Assembly (NCBI GenBank): GCA_002786025.1
Contig: NHNW01000053.1
Span: 248,001-312,000 of the forward strand
Direction: 5' to 3'
DNA from: Zasmidium citrigriseum
Taxonomy: Eukaryota; Ascomycota; Dothideomycetes; Mycosphaerellales; Mycosphaerellaceae
Length of the DNA: 64,000 bases
Numbering within the stretch: position 1 is the stretch's first letter; the number at the start of each line of letters is the position of its first letter. This document shows, piece after piece, positions 43,868-54,278 of this stretch. The notes beneath the pieces were generated by a model that was not told where the DNA came from, ran no database searches, and worked only from the letters and a program-made list of their open reading frames with translations. The position numbers and the translations under genes are program-made.

Positions 43868-44005
43868 TCAAACTTGCATGTGGACGCGTGAGAGGCGCGA
43901 CTCCATCTCCACCTCCTCCCACACTTCTTCCACAATCACAACCACATCAATATCACCCAGGACGCCATCGCCGGACAAGTCGGGACTGCTCAAATATTCG
44001 CGACC
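43868..44005. promoter_or_regulatory. Compact divergent promoter, exomer gene / HIR3
   Basis: Only 138 bp separate the two start codons, so both promoters and 5' leaders overlap. CT-rich runs (CTCCACCTCCTCC, CTTCTTCC) are present, typical of fungal 5' leaders. Confidence 0.55.
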
Positions 44006-47000
44006 ATGTCCGGCTTCAAGGCGCTCAATATCGAGTCCGACGACGAGTCCGACATCGAGGTTGACGATACCAAGGAGATCCAGATCGAGGAGGCCCTGAA
44101 ATTGTACCAAAACGCCTTGAAATACCACGCCGAAGGCCCCGCCTCTTTCGATAAAGCCGCCGAGGCCTACCAGCAACTATTCGACTCCGAGATATTCAAA
44201 TATCCAGAATCGCAAACAGAACTACAACGCATCGAGTTGTACGGCCCTCTTCCTGAATCCGACGAGCTTTGGTACGATGTCGAGCCCGGAAATGTCGTGG
44301 GACCCGTGAGTTTGGAGGGAGGACCAAGCACTCTTCCGCAGATCTTGCATCTATCGCACAAGAACTATGCTCAGTTCAAACTCGAGGCACTTTCTGCAAG
44401 ATTTCACGAGTTCCACTTCACGCTGAACCAGATTCTGGCCGATGCAAAATCTGCCCTAGATCATTTTGTCCATGCACTGGACAAGGACGACACCGATCTC
44501 GAACTATGGCGACGCACAGCATCAGTTGGCGAGATTCTGGACAGCAAACGGGTGGCCCGCTATTGTCTGGAATCGGTCATGGATGGAGATGATGAAGCTC
44601 TTGGTGGTGTACTGTCTTTCCCTGGGCTGGAGGAGAGTCTTGCCGGCGAACAGCTTCGGGAGCTCGTGACTCAGTTGCAGGATCAATTGTCCTTGCTCCA
44701 AAGTCCACTATCAACGAGCAAGCGAAAGGTCTTTTCGAAATTGCTCAAACAGCAGCTACATCCATACGAAGATATCATACAGCACGAGAGCCTCATCAAG
44801 GAACAGGCTGGCCTATCTCTTGTTCCAGAGAGACCAGAACGGATTGTCCTCAAAGCTCCAGGATCTTGGGCCGAGTTGGGAGACACGCTCTTACGGCAGC
44901 TGATGGCCGAGCAACACGGCACTTCATCCAACTTCCCTGCTCTTGCTGTAGCTTTCGATCTCAGTGATTCCTTGCAACCGGCCATGGCAGCTATCGAGGC
45001 ACCGCCTTCCCCTAAAGCTGCCAAAGCTCCTCCACCACCGATCAACACAACTCTGCCCAAGTCTCTGAAAGATCAGTTTCCAGGTTTGGATCAAGGCCGA
45101 CCTACAGCGCAGCCGCAAATAGCAGCTGCGGATGAAAGCATGCAGGTCGCCTCAAACACGCCGACCGATGGTGATGTCAGCATGACTGATTCTCCTACAA
45201 TTACACTACCTTCCCGCAAACGATCAGGAGATGCCGCCGGACTGAACGACGGAGCGGACGAGGGCCGTGTCAAGAGTCGCCGTACTCGTGCACGTGAATC
45301 CAATGCAGACACGGGGGACAGCCGTCAAGCCATCATTGATGCCAACACCCGATGGGAATTCGAACAGCAACTGCATGAATTCCAAGCTGCCGACGACTGG
45401 ATGTTTGAAACCGTGGGTAATCTCTTCGAGAGGATTGGTATTGTCGGTTTTGACCTGACGCGACACATCCGGCAAGACATGGCAGCTTCGGCGGATAGCA
45501 CACCTTCGGCCGAGCCATCGAAAGGCATGCAGGACCTGAAAGTCGCTAGATCCGATATCCAAGCCTTTTTTGATCAGTACAATGAGCAGCTTGCTCACTT
45601 GCTTCTTCACGGCGGTGAGAACCTGGACCTTGGCCAAAGCCAGAGTCTGGCTGGTGCTGGAGGAATGTTCGCCGGCGGTGGAGGGTCGAAGGGCGCTTCC
45701 AAACTTCCCCAAATGCCAAATGACGGGCTACAAGAGCTTCTGGAATCCATCAACGAGCACGATTACCTGACTCAAGAAGCGGCTTGGATATTCGCTGAGG
45801 CCCTACTTCGACCAGGAAAGCTGGTTGACGGATCGAACACCTACGCCTCATATGTCTGGCCCGAGAATTTGAAGACAATGGTGGTGCGCACGCTCGTCAA
45901 TTTTGACGAACCCATCTACAAGACTGCCAGTGCTGAGCTCGACGCTTGGAAAGATCATCTCAGCACACAACCTGAAGAGACTTCCGATCCAGGACTGGCT
46001 GAAATGGTTCAGACCATATTTGAGCTTCACCTCGACATCTACAGCCTGATCAAGCAGCCCAATAGTGGCGTTGAGTCGGACATTGTCACCGCTCAGGGAG
46101 ATCGTCTGCAGCGATGGTCTGACCTTTCCCGAGAGGCTATGCACTTCCGTGCCGTGTCCACTGGCTCTCCTAGTCTGAAAGATCCTCTGAACCTTCGTTT
46201 CCTTTGGACTACCACGTTCAGTATCGGAACTTCTGGTGAAGTTTCACAAGATCATGTCATTGAATGCATGAACGACCTTCGAGCTATCCTCACCGCTGCA
46301 GATGAGCCCACAATCCACCTTCAGAACAACGCAATCATGCCTGAACTCTCGTTACAAGCTCTGGAACGGGAGATCTCAAAACTGACGACCAAGGACTTCT
46401 TCCTCAAAGTTACCAGCGACAACGAACAAGACGCAGCATCCGTCATCGAGAACCTGGAACCTCTTTTGGAAGCACTCGAGTCCGCCAGAACCAGTCCGGA
46501 AAATGACGACATGCAAATCAATGGTGAAGAGCAGCTTCACAATGTCCCACCTGAGCTCCTTCGATTCCTGGAGAACAGCAACGTGTCTGTTCGCCTACTC
46601 CTGTGGCAGCGATTGCGGGATGCTTATGTCCAAATTCACTACCAGCCGATGGTCGTGTACTGCTATCTTCGCATGATGCGCATGGTCCTTGATGAGCTCA
46701 AGTCTGCAGATATTACGGCTATGGCTCAGAGCGAGCGTCAGGTGACGGTGCTCAAGTGCGTCCGCTTGTTGAGTGACATTGTCGATAAGCTCTACGGCAT
46801 CATGCAAAGAAGTCCGGATGCTCTGGAGTGTGTTGACGACTCTGGCCTGAAGCTTGCAATAAATGGCTTTGGCGAGATCCTTCAACTCCTCCAAGTCTTC
46901 AACGTTGCAGAAGATTCATTGCGCATCGGCCAGACTCAACCACCATGTCTGCCGAATGGTCTGCCTGTTCCGTCGTTTACTGCAGTCACCAAGGCAGTTC

Positions 47001-49816
47001 ACGAGATGCAGACTGAGATATGGATGATGCTCTATTCACTCTTCAAAGAAGCAGTGTCACAAAACGCAGACCAGTACCCAACTCCGCTGGAAGATCGGTT
47101 CGATTTTCTTCGTACAGTCCACCGCAGTCTCGGTCTTCGAGGAATATGCGGCAGCTGCAAATGCGCTTTCGTCCGTATGTTGAAGGAGGAGTTCCTTCAG
47201 ATGACGCGCGTGGATGGATATGAGAGTGAGCAGGCGCAGGTGCTGTACGATCTGCACCGTCTGAACTGCTTCCTTGATCCGACTTACGAGCTCATTGAGC
47301 ACAAGTGCACTGTCGATGCCTTCATGGACCGCACTGTGGCCATGCAGGCTGTTGACTTGCTTTTGCTACAAACCTCCAAGCTCAGCTTCAAGGATCTGAT
47401 CAAGCATCCTATCAAAGACACTATCGACAAAGTCCATGGCTCGTTGCCAAGGAAGAAGCCGACGGAAGCCATCTTGCGGAACAGAGAGATAGTTCGCTCC
47501 TTCCTCCGGTCGCCAATCGACCGACTGGATCTCTACGCTTGCCTCCAAGGCCGTGGAAACCAATTGCCGGTCACGCAAATCTCCAAGGATGACGCTTTGC
47601 TCGCTTACAAAGGCTGGTACTTCCTCATGGGACAGATGGCTCTCACTCGTTTCCGTTCAGTCAAGCGTACTGGCGCCACAGCTACGGAAGATCTCGACAT
47701 CGCCATCGCTTTCTTTAACCAAGATCTGGAATACACTGGAGACAACTGGGAGACATGGTTTAGGCTAGGTCAAGCCTACGACACCAAGATCGAGGAGAGC
47801 GTAGTCTGGAACTCGGAGAAGCTCAACACCAGCATGCAGGAAATTGTCACCATGCAACGGAACGTCATTCATTGTTACACAATGGCGATGGCTTTGGCAT
47901 ATCGGTCTGCGGACTTGCAGTTCGAGACATCCTCCAAAATCACGGAGCTGTGCTACGACTTTGCCAATCGACTTTACAGTTCAGCCCGCGAACCTTTCGG
48001 CATGAAGGCTTTCGAGATTGTCGAAGAGAATGAGAGGTTCGTCAGCATTCAGAATGTCGGGGTCTTGAAGGAGAAATCCTTCCAGCCACTCACGACTTAC
48101 CAGGCCATCAAGCTGGCCAATGCTCTGTACAAACGAGCACTTCCGGGGAAGTCTGACAGTTGGATGGTGCATTGTATGATCGGCAAGTGCTTGTGGAAAT
48201 TGCACAATTCGCCTGCCAGTGCAAGAGCGGAGAGCAAACGTGAGCCAGCTTCTCAAGTCTTGCAAGCCTTGGTGCGCACTCTCGAGCTGCTTCCTGAGAA
48301 GGACAGAAAAGGCGACGGCAAGAAAGAGCCTATCCTTGAACCGCACTACAAGCTCGTTGTCACAGTGCACAAGCTCCTGACCAAGTCGAGGACCATCACA
48401 CTGGAGCAAGCCAAGGAGACGCTCAAGCATTCACACTACGCTACCAAAGATGCCTTCCCTGAGAGCATGGACCAGTGGACTTCGTACATTCTTGGTGTGC
48501 TGAAGAACTTGAGAGCCGCCGACAAGTCGAATTGGTACCATCGTATGATCTACCGCTGTGCTCAAATCCTCTACGATGGTGGCATGGATGATATGGGACC
48601 AAGCAACGAAGGTGCCGAGGCTGCGAATCAAGAGCTTCAACAAATGTTCACCAAGACCATGGTGCTCCAAGTATGGCGACCAGAGAGCGAACGAGCAGGT
48701 CGTCACTTTGTCTACACGACCCGCTACACACGCTTCTTGATGACGATCCTCAGGCAGCTGAAAGACCGCGCTGGGCTGGAACAGCTCGCCAGGAGGGTGC
48801 GCCGGCGGCCTCATGAACTCTTCGAACACGCACAGCTATGGCAAGACATCGTCACTGCGTACCTTTCACTCTTGCGCGAATATGCCGAGTTGCGAGATGG
48901 CCTGGAGACGTCGACGTTCAGTAACATTGCTCACGAAGATTTCCTCGCTCGCAAGGAACCTCTGGAGAAATGGATGCAGAGTCAAGATCCAGGCAGTAAC
49001 GCCGCGTTGGATGTGTTGCGAGATGTTCAGGAGCTGAAGAAGGTCAACCAATCGCTGATGAAGCCTGGAGCTATCGACGATCTCATCGGCGACTCGTACG
49101 CTCAGCTCTTCAACACTATCGGGAAGACTCTTTGGGAAGAGGAGCGCCGGGCGAAGCAAGAAGAAGATGCCAAACGTGAAGCTGAGAAGCCGCCTCAGGT
49201 CGTCAGTCCGCCGAGGAATCCTATGATGAGCCTCAACCACCTGATGAACCTCGACGGCAGCAGCGATATACCTCCTGTTCCAGTGCCCGTCCCATCGACG
49301 ACTCCCTTATCGAATGCACCACAAGCTGCCGACACCGCCCCTGTCCGCCGCAAGATTGGTGTCGGTCGCAGGGAGATCCGTACCTGCGCCGAGTCATGCC
49401 TGCAAAAGACCAAGTCGCAAAGCAACACCGACGCCACCGCCATGAAGATCGCTTCAGCACCGAGAGTCCAAGTCCTCATAGAACGAGACCGTCCCACTCT
49501 GTCGGGCGAAGCATCTGTGGAGACCAGCGCCCCCGGTAGTATCCATGACGACGCAGACGATGAAAGCGAGCTCAGTGAATTGGAAGAAGCCGATGATGAA
49601 GCCGAGCCAGAGGAAGGCGCCGGCGCTGGGAAAGTTCAAGACTCTATAGCGAGACCAATGTTCCCCGGACTCGCGATATCGAATCCTGAATCCTCGAGAG
49701 ACGAGGGCAGTTTCGAGACGGCGGAGGAGAATCCCGCAGAGCCGGCTCCTGCTGAGGACGATGTGGAGATGCAGGATGGGCCTGCTCCTGCTGAGAAAGA
49801 GGACGCGGATGTATAG
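44006..49816 (+). CDS. HIR3: HIR3 / CABIN1-type histone transcription regulator
   Basis: An uninterrupted frame of 1,936 residues. The N-terminus (SGFKALNIESDDESDIEVDDT, then EIQIEEALKLYQNALKYHA) is typical of fungal Hir3, the TPR-rich scaffold of the HIR complex. That complex deposits histones H3-H4 outside S phase and represses histone genes in the nucleus. TPR-like helices recur throughout, for example LELWRRTASVGEILDSKRVA and NWETWFRLGQAYDTKIEE. A charged, proline-rich region follows at residues about 340-440 (KRKRSG- and RRTRARE-like basic clusters), and the C-terminus is acidic (ESELSELEEADDEAEPEEGA). The stop at 49814-49816 is followed by 81 more coding-looking codons in the same frame, so the true C-terminus is uncertain. 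Confidence 0.92.
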   Translation: MSGFKALNIESDDESDIEVDDTKEIQIEEALKLYQNALKYHAEGPASFDKAAEAYQQLFDSEIFKYPESQTELQRIELYGPLPESDELWYDVEPGNVVGPVSLEGGPSTLPQILHLSHKNYAQFKLEALSARFHEFHFTLNQILADAKSALDHFVHALDKDDTDLELWRRTASVGEILDSKRVARYCLESVMDGDDEALGGVLSFPGLEESLAGEQLRELVTQLQDQLSLLQSPLSTSKRKVFSKLLKQQLHPYEDIIQHESLIKEQAGLSLVPERPERIVLKAPGSWAELGDTLLRQLMAEQHGTSSNFPALAVAFDLSDSLQPAMAAIEAPPSPKAAKAPPPPINTTLPKSLKDQFPGLDQGRPTAQPQIAAADESMQVASNTPTDGDVSMTDSPTITLPSRKRSGDAAGLNDGADEGRVKSRRTRARESNADTGDSRQAIIDANTRWEFEQQLHEFQAADDWMFETVGNLFERIGIVGFDLTRHIRQDMAASADSTPSAEPSKGMQDLKVARSDIQAFFDQYNEQLAHLLLHGGENLDLGQSQSLAGAGGMFAGGGGSKGASKLPQMPNDGLQELLESINEHDYLTQEAAWIFAEALLRPGKLVDGSNTYASYVWPENLKTMVVRTLVNFDEPIYKTASAELDAWKDHLSTQPEETSDPGLAEMVQTIFELHLDIYSLIKQPNSGVESDIVTAQGDRLQRWSDLSREAMHFRAVSTGSPSLKDPLNLRFLWTTTFSIGTSGEVSQDHVIECMNDLRAILTAADEPTIHLQNNAIMPELSLQALEREISKLTTKDFFLKVTSDNEQDAASVIENLEPLLEALESARTSPENDDMQINGEEQLHNVPPELLRFLENSNVSVRLLLWQRLRDAYVQIHYQPMVVYCYLRMMRMVLDELKSADITAMAQSERQVTVLKCVRLLSDIVDKLYGIMQRSPDALECVDDSGLKLAINGFGEILQLLQVFNVAEDSLRIGQTQPPCLPNGLPVPSFTAVTKAVHEMQTEIWMMLYSLFKEAVSQNADQYPTPLEDRFDFLRTVHRSLGLRGICGSCKCAFVRMLKEEFLQMTRVDGYESEQAQVLYDLHRLNCFLDPTYELIEHKCTVDAFMDRTVAMQAVDLLLLQTSKLSFKDLIKHPIKDTIDKVHGSLPRKKPTEAILRNREIVRSFLRSPIDRLDLYACLQGRGNQLPVTQISKDDALLAYKGWYFLMGQMALTRFRSVKRTGATATEDLDIAIAFFNQDLEYTGDNWETWFRLGQAYDTKIEESVVWNSEKLNTSMQEIVTMQRNVIHCYTMAMALAYRSADLQFETSSKITELCYDFANRLYSSAREPFGMKAFEIVEENERFVSIQNVGVLKEKSFQPLTTYQAIKLANALYKRALPGKSDSWMVHCMIGKCLWKLHNSPASARAESKREPASQVLQALVRTLELLPEKDRKGDGKKEPILEPHYKLVVTVHKLLTKSRTITLEQAKETLKHSHYATKDAFPESMDQWTSYILGVLKNLRAADKSNWYHRMIYRCAQILYDGGMDDMGPSNEGAEAANQELQQMFTKTMVLQVWRPESERAGRHFVYTTRYTRFLMTILRQLKDRAGLEQLARRVRRRPHELFEHAQLWQDIVTAYLSLLREYAELRDGLETSTFSNIAHEDFLARKEPLEKWMQSQDPGSNAALDVLRDVQELKKVNQSLMKPGAIDDLIGDSYAQLFNTIGKTLWEEERRAKQEEDAKREAEKPPQVVSPPRNPMMSLNHLMNLDGSSDIPPVPVPVPSTTPLSNAPQAADTAPVRRKIGVGRREIRTCAESCLQKTKSQSNTDATAMKIASAPRVQVLIERDRPTLSGEASVETSAPGSIHDDADDESELSELEEADDEAEPEEGAGAGKVQDSIARPMFPGLAISNPESSRDEGSFETAEENPAEPAPAEDDVEMQDGPAPAEKEDADV

Positions 49817-50062
49817 GAACATAGACGCCGGTCGCCTGCGCCATCGCCCTCGGAACCGCGGAAGGACAGCACCTCTACATGGGACGGTGAAGAGTGGTGG
49901 GACGCGGTGGCGATGCAAGATGGTGTAGAAGATCAGATCAATCATGAGATGCGTGAGGCGGATGCTGGTGTGCTTATGCGGGCTATGGAGGATATGTGTA
50001 ATCAAGTCAATGGCAGGCGGAGTGAGAAGAGGAAAGCGCGGATTAGTGATGTACTTAATTGA
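49817..50062 (+). other. In-frame coding-like extension after the HIR3 stop
   Basis: 81 codons and a TGA directly continue the HIR3 frame. They encode a charged, conserved-looking tail (DGEEWWDAVAMQDGVEDQI, EADAGVLMRAMEDMCNQV, RRSEKRKARISDVLN). A 54-nt intron from a weak GTGGAG donor at 49763 to the TATAG at 49816 (or a 63-nt one to CATAG at 49825) would remove the stop and keep the frame. A nonsense change or stop readthrough are the alternatives. Confidence 0.5.
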
Positions 50063-50165
50063 AGACGTTGTTCGTTCGCCCCTCTTTCCTTTTCCTTTCG
50101 CATCTTCTTCGCCCCTGGCAATCTCATACTCCCAGTCTCATACTTCTCGCAGCGTTCATCGACTC

Positions 50166-51474
50166 TCATCCATCCCTCCTCCCCTCACTCCCCACACTCG
50201 CACTCAACGCCCTAACCAATGCGCTAGGATCCACCCCCTTCCCCTTCGCATGCTCAACTCTACACTCCCCCTCCCCCAGCCCCTGTCCTCCCGCCTTATA
50301 ACAATCCAAACAAAGACCCCACAACCGATCTTTCTGCAGCTCCTTCACAATTCCCAACGCCGTGGCGAATTTTTCTGGAACCCCGACGCAGAAACTGCAC
50401 TCGTCGCTGGAGTCGAAGGGTGGGGTGCGGAAGTCTGCGATCCGGGTTGTGATTGAGAGGATGGTGGGGGACCAGCGGGTTGCGGGGAAGATGTTTGCGC
50501 TGCGGAGGGCGGAGAGGTAGGTTGTTGCGGCGGAGACGTCGATGGTGCAGGGTTCGGCGTCTTCTTCTTCGGGGTCGCAGCCGGGGGCGACGTCGATGTG
50601 GTGTTTGGAACTGTGATACCAGGTCAGTACTCCATCTTGAGAATGTGTTTTGGGAGCTTACTCCTCAGCCAACCCATCCGCAGCGGCATCGACCAGCAAA
50701 TCCAAATCCACCTTCAACGCATTAATCCCCTCCTTCTGCCTCGCCACCAGCTCAGCAGCCAGTCTCTTCCGTCCTGGAATTCCCTCTGCGACTTTCTCCA
50801 CGCTCTGTCCGAGAGTCTGCTGGGTGACCCAACGGGTGCTGAACCGCGCGAAGTAGACCGCGTCGTCGAGGAGATAAGCCGCCTCGAGCATTTTGAGCGT
50901 GTGGTGGGGGTCCGGCGTGTATTGGAGGATTTTGTTGTTGTAGATGGAGTCGAGCCAGGGAGTTGTCGAGCGAGAAGCCGCGACGATGGCGTTGTATTTT
51001 ATGGCTGTGTGGATGAAGGTGTGGAGGGTGTTTGGGGGAAGGCGGGGTGGGAGGGCGTCGTTTCGGAGGTGCAGGATGTTGCAGAGGAGGAAGATTGCGT
51101 CGCCGTCGTTGTCCGGGAGGTGCAGGGTTGTTGGGAAGTCGGGGGAGGAGGGTGGCGATTCGGAGAGGAGGCGCTTGAAGACGGAGGAGCCAATGCTGAG
51201 GGCGTGGCTTGAGGCGCGAATGCTGATGCTGGGAGATGTTAGTACTGGATGGTGATGAGGGTGGCAATGCGACGACTTACGGCTTCTCGACACCGGCGAT
51301 ACCTTTGACGACGAGGAGGGCGTCGCCATCGGCATAGACGTCGACGACGCCGTCGGGTTCCATGGCGGACTCTGCCTCGGGGGTGCTGCTCTTCAGGCGC
51401 TTGGAGGCGGGTTCTTCGTCCGACATGATGGATTTGGTGTCTGAAGTGGACAGGTCTCGTTTGCGGGTTGTCAT
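50166..51474 (-). CDS. BTB/POZ protein with C-terminal Cys/His motif (paralogue 1)
   Basis: Exons 51474-51281, 51228-50662 and 50610-50166 (introns of 52 and 51 nt, GTAAG donors, CCCAG and CACAG acceptors) encode 401 residues. The BTB fold begins with GVVDVYADGDALLVVKG and continues with ISIRASSHALSIGSSVFKRL, LPDNDGDAIFLLCNILHLR and TAIKYNAIVAASRSTTPWL; BTB domains usually dimerise and recruit partners such as cullin-3. After a helical middle (LEAAYLLDDAVYFARFS) comes a Cys-rich end: ECSFC, then LCLDC and ECRVEH, a probable zinc site shared with the neighbouring paralogues. An upstream ATG at 51543 in the same frame is possible. The Lys/Arg-rich start may be a nuclear signal. Confidence 0.82.
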
Positions 51475-51599
51475 GTTTTTGGTGGTGGTGGCGGGAAGTT
51501 GGTCGAGGTGGACTGACAAGGATGAACCCTGTTGGCTTGGCAACGGCGCTAGCGACGAGTGAATGAAGTCGAACGCTCGGACCCATCATCCACATGCAT

Positions 51600-51836
51600 C
51601 TATCGACGAGCACCGGCTTTCACACAGGCTACATATTCAATACTACGAGCTCCTTTGATGATTTCCTCGAAGGCATGCAGCTGTTCGTCAGGAACCTTCT
51701 GCCTGTGAAAAGGACAAAGCATCGCTAATGCAGAATCTGCTGGAGTGCGCAAGCGCCTCCAGACATGCTTGTCTAGAATTTGACAAGGCAGACTGAGGAG
51801 GTCACGATCTACAAGAAGATGAGACTGCATCTTCAC
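51600..51836 (-). pseudogene. Inverted BTB N-terminal half (paralogue 2 fragment)
   Basis: A minus-strand frame of 78 codons reads like the end of a BTB domain: QSHLLVDRDLLSLPCQILDK, DSALAMLCPFH and DEQLHAFEEIIKGARSIEY. The matching C-terminal half lies immediately next to it on the opposite strand (51862-52518). Flipping about 51600-51845 would place the two halves in the usual order. The extreme N-terminus (DGD-V-L block) is not found. Confidence 0.6.
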
Positions 51837-51861
51837 TCATCAAATTTTCCAAGCAAATCGT

Positions 51862-52518
51862 ATGGCAGCCACAAGACGAATCCAAGCAGAGCTTTCCGAT
51901 GGACGACATAAAACGCAGACAGAGCTCATAGAGCTCCTCGACGCAGCCTACCTCGTCCGCAACGCCGGACTATACGCCGCCGTAGGCCGTCGAATCCTCC
52001 TAGAATCCACAACCTCCATCAGCCCTGAGCATCCCCGGATCCCGCTCATCTTGAAAGAAATCGAGCAGTCTCGTCGAGAGCTCCACACGTTTGTGTACAG
52101 ATTCATCCACACTGCCTATCGCCAACACGCCTTCCTCCATCATTCAGGCAAAGGATACCGCTGTAAAGCCTCCTGTCAGTACCATCAGCGGTACGAGGAA
52201 GCTTTCCGCGCCGTCCTTAAGAAACAAGATCTCTGGATCACGGAGCCCCCATACGACTTCAGTTTAAAGTCTTTGCTGGCTCGACTAGGAAGTGTGGACT
52301 TTGGTGAGATTGATATCGATCCGAGATGGATTTGCGAGGAGCTCGTTGAGGGGAAGGACTGGCCGAGGATGTGTTGTGCTGCGGGTGTGGAGGGGCCGGG
52401 GGCTTTGGATGATTTGTTCCGGGCGAAGAAGAGGGAGATTGAGGAGCATTTGCCAGTGCTTTGTTTGGAGTGTTCGAGGGCGGGCTTTGGGGTTTTTAAG
52501 AGGGAGTGTGGACATTGA
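51862..52518 (+). pseudogene. BTB paralogue 2, C-terminal part
   Basis: A 218-residue frame that begins where the BTB domain of its paralogues would end. It reads ELIELLDAAYLVRNAGLYAA (equivalent to LEAAYLLDDAVYFA in paralogue 1), then YRCKASCQYHQRYEEAF, MCCAAG and the terminal signature VLCLECSRAGFGVFKRECGH. It could still be expressed as a truncated protein from the ATG at 51862, but without its BTB half it is likely non-functional. The missing half is on the other strand at 51600-51836. Confidence 0.6.
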
Positions 52519-52753
52519 ATGGATTGTGAGTGTGGGTATTGGGGTGTTGTGCGATGAGGTTGTTTGTGAAAAGCTGGATGGCGGGAGTTATGTGTAGCTT
52601 TCTTCCGAATGCTTTCGCCTGCTCATTCCGTCTCTTCCTCCGAGCGAGCAGTGCTCTGGCTCTGATGCATGGACAAGACCGTTCGAAATGCTCTCAAGAG
52701 ATCGAGATGATCTTCGGCATCTTATAGACCCGCCCATGTATCAACTCGAGCAC

Positions 52754-53868
52754 TCAATCATGTTCGACTCGACACTTCTGGCCTTCTCCTGGTGCGCAGC
52801 CTCTCTTGACGCAGTCAAGGCATAGCCAGAAGGACGTGGACAGTCCGTTGACTTCTCTCTTCATGTCGTCGATCTTCCACTCGAAGGCTCGCGCAATGTC
52901 CTCGCGCATGCAGGTCTCGCATCCCTCGAAGTCTTCGCTCTTCACGTCGAAGCCCTTGACAGCCTGGACACGTTGTCCAAGATTCCCACCTCGCGCTTTG
53001 TCGGGCCAGATCTTTGCTGAAGCCAGAGCACGAAGATAGGTTTTAGCGATCTCCTCACCGTAGTGGCACTTCTCTGTGTCTGGAAGATCTTCTGCATCGA
53101 CGTCCTGGTCGTCTAGGCAAGAATCGACATAGTGGTCCCATGCCGGTGTCATGTAGTACGTGATCTCTTCGACGCATGGGATGGCCTTCATCTTCAGCTC
53201 TTGATCGAGGGCGCGGACTTTGGATTCAATAACGTCTACTACCAGTTAGTGCTGGTCCTCCAAGACATGTTCAATCGCTTACTCCCGATCTTGATTTCCA
53301 ACTCAAATGCACCCTTCCTCTGCTTGTAGGCTCGACCAGGGCAAGTATCTCGCATTTTCTTCTCGGTAAGCAGCTTGAAGTATTGGGCGTCATCAAGCAG
53401 GTAGACCACAGCGAGAACTAGGTAGTTCACGAGACCCTCGCGCAGGGCTTCCGACAGCCAAGCCCGTGAGGTGAGTCGGACTGCCGTGGAGCAGTCGTAC
53501 TTGTCCACCAGCAACGAGAAGGTGAACAGCAACGTGATTGAGGGACGTGAGAGTAGTCTCTCGTTTGCTTGATGAAGAACCAAGCAAAGCATTCGCATGC
53601 CCTGTGAGCGATGTTAGTCTGCTGGCTCGGGGAGCGAAGCATTCGTGGAGATGAGGCGAATACATACCGCAGCATCATCCTCAGGAAGCCTAATCTCCTT
53701 CGGCGAAGCCACAGTGCCTTGGACTTTACCTTCGGCCCAGCCGGGTCCCAACATGGCCTCGAACACAGACGACGTCATGCGTAGAACGAGCGAATGGACT
53801 CGGATCTCCAGCTTGTCGCTCACCACAAGCACAAGATCCCCGTCGGCCGCGACGTCGAGGCGCTCCAT
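52754..53868 (-). CDS. BTB/POZ protein with C-terminal Cys/His motif (paralogue 3)
   Basis: Exons 53868-53668, 53601-53283 and 53238-52754 give 334 residues; an alternative acceptor would drop one residue. Introns show GTATGT...CACAG and GTAAGC...GGTAG with CTAAC branches. The BTB part reads DVAADGDLVLVVSDKLEIRV, HSLVLRMTSSVFEAMLGP, LPEDDAA, and after the intron MLCLVLHQANE and LLVDKYDCSTAVRLTSRAWL. The C-terminal half has EKCHYGEEI, FEGCETCMREDI and FWLCLDCVKRG-C then KCRVEH, the same Cys/His signature as its neighbours. It is divergent to paralogue 4. The function is unknown; BTB proteins of this size in fungi are thought to be adaptors. Confidence 0.82.
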
Positions 53869-54278
53869 GATGGTCGTTCTGGTGGCGTGGTGGTAGGTGT
53901 TGGTGGATGAGAGAGAAGCCGGAGCGGCGCACGAAGTTTTGGCGGCTTTGCAACTCGCTCTAGTCCGCTTTCGACTAGCGCGGGGAAGTGAATCTTGACG
54001 ACAGCAGAGGGAGGTCACAGAACTACCCAGGCTGGTGACATGACAGGTTTCTCTCTGTTTCGTAGCCATTCTAGAAACGACGAACTACATTCGTGGTTGC
54101 TTTTGATCTGGTCAATTTCCACGAGATCGAGGTGTCGCTCCTGCCTTCCGCCGTTTGCATGTGAATGCCAAGACCGAGCTTCCACCGACGTCGCCCGCTT
54201 TTGAATTCTCGACATCAACCTGCTCCTTCTCCGACTCTCCCACGTTCACCCCAACACCATCAAGTCGACGTTGGTGCC
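53869..54278. promoter_or_regulatory. Divergent promoter, BTB paralogues 3 and 4
   Basis: 410 bp between two head-to-head start codons. Frames that run through it on both strands lack BTB content. CT-rich leader-like sequence (CTCCGACTCTCCC) precedes the ATG at 54279. Confidence 0.5.
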
